Below are positions 1-5,546 of a stretch of 8,711 nt of DNA, in pieces (position 1 is the stretch's first letter; each line of letters opens with the position of its first letter). The notes beneath the pieces were generated by a model that was not told the DNA's origin, did no database searches, and saw only the letters and a list, made by a program, of their open reading frames with translations. The stretch is taken from NCBI GenBank assembly GCA_020854015.1, contig JADZGG010000449.1:1-8711 (forward strand), in the 5' to 3' direction. Position numbers and translations under genes: made by a program. Origin of the DNA: Flavobacteriales bacterium (GTDB lineage: Bacteria > Bacteroidota > Bacteroidia > Flavobacteriales_F > PHOS-HE28).

Positions 1-1718
1 ACCTGGAGGAGAAGCAGGATCGCGCCGAAGTGGTGGACCTGAAGGCGAAGATCGAGGCGCTGGAGTCCGACATCCGGAAAGAGAACAGCCTGCTTGCGGT
101 GTTGGAGAAGGAGGATGCCCGGCTGGCCAAGAACGATGTGATCGCGGGCCAACAGGGGCTGGACCTCGACCGGTTGAGCAAGGTGAACGAGTACCTGCTG
201 GCCCGGCAGGAGGCCATCGCATTGAAGCGTCTGGAGCGACAGGCGAGGATCACCGGGCTGAACGAGGAGCTCAACAAGCTCCGGTTACAACTAGGGCAGC
301 TCCAAGGGAAGAAGACCCGGCCAACAAGCGAGGTGCTGGTGGAAGTGAGCGCAGATGCCGCCGTGAACGCCTCGGTCACGCTGAAGTACATGGTGCGCAG
401 CGCCGGATGGAGCCCCACCTACGACATCCGTGTGGCCGACATCACCAAGCCCATGCAGCTCACTTACAAGGCGCAGGTGTACCAGAACACGGGCGAGGAA
501 TGGACCAAGGTGCAGCTCGCCCTCAGCAGCGGCCAGCCCGACCGCGATGCGGTGATGCCGCAACTTTACCCGTGGCGACTGGACTTCGGTTATCAGGCAC
601 CGGTGGCGCAGGCCGCTCCCTCCTACAATGCCGGGGTGCGCGATGTGCGTGGCATCATCCGCGATGCCCGGACCGGTGAAGTGCTGCCGTTCGTGACGGT
701 GGCCCTGATGGATGTGAACGGCCATATGATCAACGGGACCACCAGCAATGTCGAAGGCTACTACGCCATCGCCGTACCACCGAACGGGCGGAACCTGCAA
801 GTGACCTACGTGGGGTACCAGAACCAGTACGTGGCCATCAGCAGCAGCAACATGAACTTCAACATGGCGCCGAACCAGGTCAGCCTGCAGGATGTGACGA
901 TCGCGAGCGGGAGCAGCAGCGGCTTGGTATCCAGCGAAGTGAATAGCTACATGTGGACCCCGGGCGTCCAGATGAATACGACCTCGATAGAGACCATATC
1001 CAAGCGCCGGATCCGCCGCCAGAAGGCGGAGTACGATGAGGAGGAGAAGTTCGACATGGTCGCCAACGACAAGGCCACCACCACCCTTGCCCCGACCGTT
1101 GTTCAGCGCACCACGAGCTTCGAGTTCCCGATCAGCGTACCCTATACCATCCCCAGTGACGGACAGAACCACATGGTGGGCGTGCAGGAGGAGCAGCTCA
1201 CCAGCACCTACAAGTACTACTGCACCCCGAAGCTCGACCTCGATGCCTTCCTTTTCGCGCAGGTCACCGGCTGGGAGGGGCTGAACCTGCTCGCAGGCCC
1301 GGCCTACATCTACTTCGAAGGCACCTACGTGGGTGAGAGCCTGCTCGACCTGAACGGGGTGGGCGATACGTTGGACATCAGCCTGGGTCGCGACCAGGGT
1401 GTGACCGTGCAACGTACCAAGCGCAAGGACTACTGCTCCAAGCAAGTGCTCGGCAGCAAGCGGGTCGAAAGTGTGGGTTGGGAGATCGCCGTGCGCAACA
1501 ACAAGCCCCAACCCGTGGACCTCGTGATCACCGACCAGTACCCCGTGCCTGTGCGGAGTGAGATCGAAGTGAAGCTGGACGAGAACGGCGGCGCGGCCGT
1601 GAAAGCGGAGAAAGGCTTCCTCACCTGGAAGGTCCGCGTGGAACCGCGCACCAACCAGAAATGGGAGTTCGGCTACAGCGTGAAGGTGCCCAAGGAGAAG
1701 GTCGTGGTACTGGAGTGA
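1..1718 (+). CDS. DUF4139 (mucoidy inhibitor MuiA-like) protein with inserted carboxypeptidase regulatory-like domain, 5' truncated
   Basis: The reading frame is open from the window edge (first full codon at base 3) to TGA at 1716-1718, so the true start and any N-terminal DUF4140 domain lie upstream. Bases 3-320 encode a charged, Leu-rich coiled coil. The first half of the DUF4139 beta domain follows at about 318-620, with the family signature around SAGWSPTYDIRV and YQNTGEEW. At about 636-905 a carboxypeptidase-D regulatory-like domain is inserted; VRGIIRD, GEVLPFVTV, NVEGYYAI and VTYVGYQNQ are its typical beta-sandwich motifs, as found at the N-terminus of SusC/TonB receptors. After a basic, acidic and Thr-rich linker (about 906-1110) DUF4139 resumes at about 1111-1715. 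MuiA was named for suppression of mucoidy in enterobacteria, but its biochemical role is unknown and the Bacteroidota proteins are uncharacterised. Location is presumably the cell envelope, by inference. Family call is firm; function is not. Confidence 0.9.
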   Translation, partial: LEEKQDRAEVVDLKAKIEALESDIRKENSLLAVLEKEDARLAKNDVIAGQQGLDLDRLSKVNEYLLARQEAIALKRLERQARITGLNEELNKLRLQLGQLQGKKTRPTSEVLVEVSADAAVNASVTLKYMVRSAGWSPTYDIRVADITKPMQLTYKAQVYQNTGEEWTKVQLALSSGQPDRDAVMPQLYPWRLDFGYQAPVAQAAPSYNAGVRDVRGIIRDARTGEVLPFVTVALMDVNGHMINGTTSNVEGYYAIAVPPNGRNLQVTYVGYQNQYVAISSSNMNFNMAPNQVSLQDVTIASGSSSGLVSSEVNSYMWTPGVQMNTTSIETISKRRIRRQKAEYDEEEKFDMVANDKATTTLAPTVVQRTTSFEFPISVPYTIPSDGQNHMVGVQEEQLTSTYKYYCTPKLDLDAFLFAQVTGWEGLNLLAGPAYIYFEGTYVGESLLDLNGVGDTLDISLGRDQGVTVQRTKRKDYCSKQVLGSKRVESVGWEIAVRNNKPQPVDLVITDQYPVPVRSEIEVKLDENGGAAVKAEKGFLTWKVRVEPRTNQKWEFGYSVKVPKEKVVVLE

Positions 1719-1720
1719 GG

Positions 1721-1769
1721 GGCACACGCGTGCTTCGCTCTGGCTTGAGCATCTGCTCCAACGTGTGCC
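1721..1769 (+). other. Imperfect stem-loop after the DUF4139 gene
   Basis: GGCACACG (1721-1728) and CGTGTGCC (1762-1769) are exact reverse complements. They begin two bases after the DUF4139 stop codon. The 33-base loop holds a second small hairpin, GAGC-ATCT-GCTC (1747-1758). There is no T-run after the stem, so this is not a standard intrinsic terminator. It could be a processing or termination structure, or chance. The rest of the 113-base gap to the next gene shows no clear promoter: the TTTG at 1780-1783 has no matching -7 box at a sensible distance. Confidence 0.25.
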
Positions 1770-1831
1770 ACGGGTGCTATTTGGTCAGGTCAGAACTCCC
1801 TGTGTTGCGAGCGCACTGTACATTCACAAGC

Positions 1832-2230
1832 ATGGATGCGCACCTCGATACCCGCCTGGCGGAGATGTTCCTCTCCGAAGGAGGTCGCTTGATCGAAGTG
1901 CGCTACCGGGCAGGTTTCGACCTGGATACGGAAGGGCTGATGGAGGTTCAGAAGCGCCGCAGTGAGCTCACGAAGGAGCGTTGCGTCATGCTGGCCTTTT
2001 TCCACCCGGGTACGCTGTCGGACCTGGAGGTCATGCGCGAAGACTACTTCGGGAAGACCAACGCGAACGACCAGCTGATCGCTCTGGCCATCGTGACGCA
2101 GGACAACCTCGGGGAGGCCATGTCAGAGGTCTACTACAGTTACCATCCGCAGACCTTTCCCACGCAGATCTTCCGAGCGGAAGCGGAGGCCCGTGCCTGG
2201 ATCCAGGAGCGGTTGAAGGCTTCCAACTAG
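1832..2230 (+). CDS. Small SpoIIAA/STAS-like domain protein (DUF7793-type)
   Basis: This encodes 132 residues. The fold resembles SpoIIAA/STAS-like single-domain proteins. An N-terminal beta pair (LIEVRYRAGFDLD, about 20-32) leads into a helix and a strand (CVMLAFFHPG, 51-60). A helical stretch follows, then the hydrophobic strand QLIALAIV (81-88), and the family-typical end FPTQIFRAEAEARAWI (109-124), which matches the FPTRLF-type strand and last helix of these proteins. I chose ATG 1832 because the frame upstream to 1661 only shadows the DUF4139 gene. No Shine-Dalgarno is visible, which is usual in Bacteroidota. There is no transmembrane segment, so it should be cytoplasmic. The Ser phosphorylated in sporulation anti-anti-sigma factors is not evident, and no anti-sigma kinase gene is adjacent, so a partner-switching role is unsupported. 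The stop codon overlaps that of the convergent YjbR gene. The fold call is moderate; function is unknown. Confidence 0.75.
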   Translation: MDAHLDTRLAEMFLSEGGRLIEVRYRAGFDLDTEGLMEVQKRRSELTKERCVMLAFFHPGTLSDLEVMREDYFGKTNANDQLIALAIVTQDNLGEAMSEVYYSYHPQTFPTQIFRAEAEARAWIQERLKASN

Positions 2231-2574
2231 CCTTTAGGCGGGGCCTGTCGTGTAGGCAGCAACCACTTCGGCGCCACGTTGCGCCAGCCCAGGTCCACCA
2301 CATACCGGAACAGGCGGTCGCTCACATGCTCCATGAACACGTCGGTCCAGCCGTGCTTGCCCAAGGTGGTCTGCACGGGAGCGAAGGCATCCGGGAATTC
2401 GTCGATCAGCGCGGAACGTTGGGCCACGGTCAGCTTCAGTACTGCACGACCCTCGTAGCTCCACACCGTCAGGTAGGTCTTCTTCTTCACGCTGTAGGTG
2501 GGTCGGCCATGGGCTTCCTTCCAAGCGGTGCCCGGCATGTCCAGGGCCATGGCGTGCGCGGTCTGACTGTCCAT
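2227..2574 (-). CDS. MmcQ/YjbR family protein
   Basis: This encodes 115 residues, the usual length for single-domain MmcQ/YjbR (DUF419) proteins. Family landmarks run in order: the N-terminal helix ending in LDMPGTAWKEAHGRPTY (11-27), the central strands YLTVWSYEGRAVLKL (34-48), FAPVQTTLGKHGWTDV (64-79), and a C-terminal helix ending in WRNVAPKWL (97-105). The fold is CyaY-like. Family members are often labelled DNA-binding on structural grounds, but no general function is established. ATG 2574 is chosen because it begins exactly at the conserved first helix; an upstream in-frame start at 2646 would run into the DUF2461 coding region and add non-homologous residues. It lies 34 bases after the DUF2461 stop, suggesting co-transcription. 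It ends convergently with the STAS-like gene, with both TAG stop codons inside CTAG 2227-2230. Confidence 0.88.
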   Translation of the reverse strand: MDSQTAHAMALDMPGTAWKEAHGRPTYSVKKKTYLTVWSYEGRAVLKLTVAQRSALIDEFPDAFAPVQTTLGKHGWTDVFMEHVSDRLFRYVVDLGWRNVAPKWLLPTRQAPPKG

Positions 2575-2608
2575 GGGCGGAAGGTAGAGCGGGAAGGCTT
2601 CCGGCGTG

Positions 2609-3322
2609 TTAGCGCTTTCCGCGCAGCAGCGAATTGCCGTCCGCATCCGTGGTGAGCACTTCGCTCATGTGGTCGAACAAGGGGCGCACGCTACGGTACA
2701 GCCCTTCCATCTTCATCAGCAGGTCCGGTGCCATCACTTCCTTGTCCGTAAGCTCGTGGCGCAACAGGAATTGGGTGCGTCGTAGCAGATCGATGGCGGG
2801 GTGATCTTTCTCGAAACCGCGGGGCGCCGTGCGGAGCTGCTCACCTTGCAGCGTTCCGAAGTTGGTGCGTAGAGCCTTGGCGTTCAACAGTCGCTGCCAG
2901 GTCTTCGGGTCTTGAGCGATGTCTGTGCGGATCCGTTTGAGGTCAGCGGCCTCGGGGCCCATGAAGCCGCAGGTGATGTGCGATCGCCCACCCGGTTGAA
3001 AGCGGAAGAAGTAGCCGCCGCGCAAGGCAGGCTTTACGCGACCGAGCCCTCCAGCGAAGCGCGGGTTGTAGGGTGGCCTGTCCTTGTGGAAACGCTGATC
3101 GGTATAGATGCGCTGCAGGGCCTCCTTGCCCGTGTCCGTGGCAATGCGGTCATGGCGCTTCATCCGTTCGATCAGGGCGTCCAGGAAGACCTGCACATTG
3201 GCCTGCGCTGTGAGGTAACGGTCCTTGTTCGCCAGGAACCAGTCGCGCTCGTTGTAGCTTTCAAGATCGGAGAGGAACGTGAAGGTGGCGCGGTCGATGC
3301 GGGGAGGGGCGGGTGTGGCCAT
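2609..3322 (-). CDS. DUF2461 domain-containing protein
   Basis: This encodes 237 residues, close to the usual 220-230 for DUF2461 (TIGR02453). Diagnostic motifs are NERDWFLANKDRY (24-36), the central YTDQRFHKDRPPYNPRFAGG (73-92), followed by GGYFFRFQPGG and ITCGFMGPEAADLKRIR, and a C-terminal helical region that in this family follows the globular core. No signal peptide or membrane helix is seen, so it is probably cytoplasmic. The biochemical activity of DUF2461 is unknown. The start is ATG 3322, immediately before the family homology. It lies 52 bases after the rhodanese stop and 34 bases before the YjbR start, so the three genes probably form one transcript. Two proteins of unknown function in tandem (DUF2461 and YjbR) could suggest a shared housekeeping or stress role, but that is inference only. 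Confidence 0.9.
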   Translation of the reverse strand: MATPAPPRIDRATFTFLSDLESYNERDWFLANKDRYLTAQANVQVFLDALIERMKRHDRIATDTGKEALQRIYTDQRFHKDRPPYNPRFAGGLGRVKPALRGGYFFRFQPGGRSHITCGFMGPEAADLKRIRTDIAQDPKTWQRLLNAKALRTNFGTLQGEQLRTAPRGFEKDHPAIDLLRRTQFLLRHELTDKEVMAPDLLMKMEGLYRSVRPLFDHMSEVLTTDADGNSLLRGKR

Positions 3323-3374
3323 GGCCGTGCGAAGAGGGAATGCGAGAGGTGATACACGAGCGAAGTACCGACCC

Positions 3375-3791
3375 TCAAGGCTCCGTCTTCAGCCCCACAT
3401 CCTGCCAGCCCGTGATGCCGGCGGACATGCAGTATACATCGGTATGGCCCAGGGCGAGCGCGGTGCTTGCTGCTGTGCCACCCGCCGGGCATTCGGGGCT
3501 GTAACAATAGAACACGAGCGTCGCGTTCAGGTCGGTTGGAAGCTTGTCGGCCGTGATCTGATCATAGACGATCAACCTCGCGCCGGGAACATGGGCTTCG
3601 GCGAACATGTCCTCTTCGTTGCAGTCGTAGATGAAGAGCGTGGAGCTGCCCAGCAAGGCGACGAGCTGTTGCGGGGAGATCTCCCTCACCGTGCTCTGCG
3701 ACCCCCCCGGTAAGGGGTCGGGTACGCCGGACCCCTGCGCATGTGCGAACGAGGCGAAGGACAGAAACAGAGCGATGAAGGTTGCGCGCAT
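3375..3791 (-). CDS. Exported rhodanese-like domain protein
   Basis: This encodes 138 residues. The N-terminus is a Sec signal peptide: a short basic start (MR), a hydrophobic core and an AHA-Q cleavage site near residue 19. The mature part is one rhodanese domain: REISPQQLVALL (36-47), then IYDCNEEDMFAEAHVPGA (54-71, the conserved region with HVPGA), the active-site strand LVFYCYSPECP (92-102), and the last strand and helix VYCMSAGITGWQDVG (119-133). The catalytic loop is atypical. Cys96 sits at the usual position, but a longer loop with a second Cys (Cys101) replaces the compact CxxxxR loop. Similar CxxxxCP loops occur in other single-domain rhodaneses. It probably acts in the periplasm on sulfur or thiol chemistry; the substrate is unknown. 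ATG 3791 is set by the signal peptide. A promoter-like box lies just upstream. Confidence 0.87.
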   Translation of the reverse strand: MRATFIALFLSFASFAHAQGSGVPDPLPGGSQSTVREISPQQLVALLGSSTLFIYDCNEEDMFAEAHVPGARLIVYDQITADKLPTDLNATLVFYCYSPECPAGGTAASTALALGHTDVYCMSAGITGWQDVGLKTEP

Positions 3792-3970
3792 GAGGTCAAG
3801 GTCTCGGTCGTTTTCAAAGCTATCCGTTCTCTCCGGTCGAATGTGCGCCTCGATCTGGTGTTGATCAACGCAGAAAGCCCGATCCTTCATTTCGCGTGTT
3901 GCCAGCGAAGCAACGCCACGTTCGAAGGGCGTGCGACGTGTGGGGGCCACGTACAAGAAGCGGCGAGCGG
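3792..3970 (-). other. Intergenic region before the rhodanese gene: palindrome and hairpin
   Basis: This is the longest gap inside the minus-strand gene run (179 bases), and no credible coding frame crosses it. It contains a promoter-like box (separate entry), a perfect 10-base palindrome GTTGATCAAC at 3860-3869, and an interrupted hairpin at 3895-3920 (CGTG plus TTGC pairing with GCAA plus CACG around a 7-base loop). The hairpin follows the methyltransferase stop by about 50 bases and has no T-run. A palindrome of this size has roughly a one in six chance of occurring here by accident, so an operator role is only a possibility. Confidence 0.3.
3815..3822 (-). promoter_or_regulatory. Bacteroidota-type -7 promoter box upstream of the rhodanese gene
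   Basis: On the minus strand this reads TAGCTTTG, a perfect match to the Bacteroidota -7 consensus TAnnTTTG recognised by the primary sigma factor. It ends 23 bases before the rhodanese ATG (3791), giving an expected 5' leader of about 15-20 bases. No good -33 TTTG lies at the normal spacing; the nearest candidate is TTCG about 15 bases upstream. It is the only full match to this consensus that I found in the window on either strand, and it sits directly upstream of a gene. It would drive the rhodanese, DUF2461 and YjbR genes. Confidence 0.45.
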
Positions 3971-4609
3971 TCACAAGCGCTTCGCCACGATCAGCAGATC
4001 GGTGGTCAACGTGCCATCCCGTCCGGCGTAAGCCTTCCGGTCCAGGTGGAGCACGGTGAATCCGTTCGCCTGCAAGGTCTTCGTCAAGGAACTGGCCTCG
4101 TAGTATTGGATGTAGGCCGCTTCGCCTTCGCCGGTGCTGGAGGCCTTGAAGCCGCTGCGTGCCGGATCGTCTTCCATGGTGCTCAGGAAGAGCACTCCAT
4201 TGGGACGCAGTGCGATCGCAGCATCGCGGATCAGGTCCTGTGTCTCCTTCGGTGTGAGATAAGGGAGGCAGAATCCGCACACGATCGCGTCGAAGCTCCG
4301 ACCCAGGCTCAGGATCTTCCGCGCATCGAGCAATTGGACCAAGGCACCGGGATTGTTCGCCTGTGCCAGCTCCAGCATCCTGGGTGCAAGGTCGGTGCAC
4401 AGGATCCGAAGGTCCGGACGTTGCTTCAACAGGTAGTGTGTGATGTTCCCAGGGCCACAGGCCAGATCCAGAACGTCCGCGTTCCGCGCTTCCAACGCAT
4501 CGCAAAAGCGATCGAACATGGCGTGGTACATGGACGTGTCCCTGAAGGCCTCGTTGTAATCCTTGGCCCAAGCGTCGAATACGCGGATGGCGATGGGGTT
4601 GTGGTCCAT
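3971..4609 (-). CDS. Class I SAM-dependent methyltransferase
   Basis: This encodes 212 residues with a Rossmann-like class I methyltransferase core of the Methyltransf_11/25 kind. The SAM-binding motif I is VLDLACGPGN (46-55). Asp73 in CTDLAPRML is the acidic residue that holds the SAM ribose, Asp95 in LLDARK contacts the adenine, and FDAIVCGFCLPYLT (106-119) is motif IV at the end of strand 4. The C-terminal strands include the GVLFLSTME region and GFTVLHLDRKAY. The first 40 residues (FDAWAKDYNEAF and onward) are the usual helical cap for small-molecule methyltransferases. The substrate cannot be read from sequence. I chose ATG 4609; an in-frame TTG at 4621 would add only four residues. It lies 55 bases after the CvfB-like gene and may be part of that operon. 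No transmembrane segment is seen. Confidence 0.9.
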   Translation of the reverse strand: MDHNPIAIRVFDAWAKDYNEAFRDTSMYHAMFDRFCDALEARNADVLDLACGPGNITHYLLKQRPDLRILCTDLAPRMLELAQANNPGALVQLLDARKILSLGRSFDAIVCGFCLPYLTPKETQDLIRDAAIALRPNGVLFLSTMEDDPARSGFKASSTGEGEAAYIQYYEASSLTKTLQANGFTVLHLDRKAYAGRDGTLTTDLLIVAKRL

Positions 4610-4664
4610 GCTGTCGATCAAAGATCGTATGCTCCCTGATCACATTCAGCAGTGCTTCGGGGCT

Positions 4665-5546
4665 TTAGCCCACCCACACCACGCCATCCTCGCCGATCCT
4701 CACCAAACGCTCCTTATACAGTGCTCCGAGGGCCTTCTTGAAGGCTTTCTTGCTGATCCCGAACTCAGCGTGGATCTCCGCCGCGGAGCTCTTGTCGGTG
4801 AGGGGCAACATGCCCTTGGCTTCCAGGCGTTTCGCGAGCATTGCCGTATGCGCGTCGATGTATTGCCGGTAGCCGATGGGCTGTAGAACGATGTCCAGCT
4901 TGTGGTCGTCCCGTACGCGCCGCACGTAGCCTGTGATCCGGTCCCCGATGGATACATGCCGGAAGACCTCGTTGTGATGGATCAAGCCTTGGTGGATGTT
5001 GTTCACGATCACGTTCAGCCCAAGCTCGCTGCGATCGAAGACCATCAGGGCCACCTCCTCGTTCGCTTTCACTGTCAACGTGCTGTTGTCGAGGAAGCGC
5101 TCCACACGCGAGCTTGCGTAGAGGCGGTCCGTCCCTTCGCCCAGGGCCACGCGCACCACGTAGTAACGCCCTTCCTCCATCGGCCGCTGCTGCTCCTCAT
5201 GGTGTGCCAGCAGTGGAGGTTCGAGCCCCCAGTCCATGTGCGCACCGGCCCCTCGGATCGCGACGGCTTTCAGGAGCGCGAACTCACCGACCTGGGCCTT
5301 GGGTGTGCGAACGGTGGCCACTTGCTTGCCTTCCTGATCGCGGTGGACGAACACACGCAGGCTGCTCACTTCGGCACCATCGTCGGGCCGTTCGCTATGT
5401 GGCAACAACACCTCCGCACCTTCACCATCGCCCAGGTATAAGCCTTCCTTTCTGCGACGCAGTACGGTCAACTCCTGGGTGCGGCCGGTGTGGATCACGA
5501 TGGGCGAAAGGTACGAGAGCGGTTCCCGGCGTACTGGATCATGCAC
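4665..5546 (-). CDS. CvfB/YitL-type S1 RNA-binding protein
   Basis: This encodes up to 293 residues with the CvfB architecture. An N-terminal S1-like OB domain (about 20-85, with GLYLGDGEGAEVLLP) is followed by a second one (about 87-148, GAHMDWGLEPPLL) and a third (about 165-225, LGLNVIVNNIHQGLIHHNEV). The C-terminal winged helix (about 245-293) contains AAEIHAEFGISKKAFKKALG and ends VVWVG. In Staphylococcus aureus CvfB binds RNA and affects virulence gene expression; the role in Bacteroidota is not established. There is no ATG near the N-terminus. GTG 5546 overlaps the cyclase stop by 8 bases (GTGCATGA). A second in-frame GTG at 5498 would give 277 residues and places the start about ten residues before the first conserved strand, which fits family N-termini slightly better. 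I list the outer start because of the coupling. It is cytoplasmic and probably co-translated with the cyclase. Confidence 0.9.
   Translation of the reverse strand: MHDPVRREPLSYLSPIVIHTGRTQELTVLRRRKEGLYLGDGEGAEVLLPHSERPDDGAEVSSLRVFVHRDQEGKQVATVRTPKAQVGEFALLKAVAIRGAGAHMDWGLEPPLLAHHEEQQRPMEEGRYYVVRVALGEGTDRLYASSRVERFLDNSTLTVKANEEVALMVFDRSELGLNVIVNNIHQGLIHHNEVFRHVSIGDRITGYVRRVRDDHKLDIVLQPIGYRQYIDAHTAMLAKRLEAKGMLPLTDKSSAAEIHAEFGISKKAFKKALGALYKERLVRIGEDGVVWVG

Noticed and set aside
291..1727. Open frame of 478 codons on the minus strand, antisense to the DUF4139 gene
   Set aside because: It is His/Val/Leu-rich, lacks any recognisable motif and mirrors the codon bias of a GC-rich gene on the other strand. 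The plus-strand protein has clear domains over the whole length.
1661..1831. Upstream extension of the STAS-like gene
   Set aside because: It begins inside the DUF4139 gene, is Gly/Arg-rich where it shadows that gene, and adds nothing homologous. ATG 1832 starts at the conserved region.
1981..2655. Plus-strand frame of 224 codons across the STAS-like and YjbR genes
   Set aside because: It overlaps two genes with recognised families in other frames and has no homology signal of its own.
2912..3352. Plus-strand frame of 146 codons opposite DUF2461
   Set aside because: No motif, and DUF2461 on the other strand accounts for the sequence.
3860..3869. GTTGATCAAC as a definite Fnr/Crp-type operator
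   Set aside because: It lacks the spaced half-sites of Fnr or Crp sites, and 10-base palindromes are expected several times in a window this size.
3896..4639. Plus-strand frame of 247 codons opposite the methyltransferase
   Set aside because: Shadow composition with no motif, while the minus strand has complete SAM-binding motifs.
3375..4643. Single 422-codon minus-strand frame spanning the methyltransferase region and the rhodanese
   Set aside because: Only the last 138 codons have homology and they begin with their own signal peptide. The upstream part is an Arg/Pro-rich shadow of the methyltransferase in another frame, so this is not a fusion.
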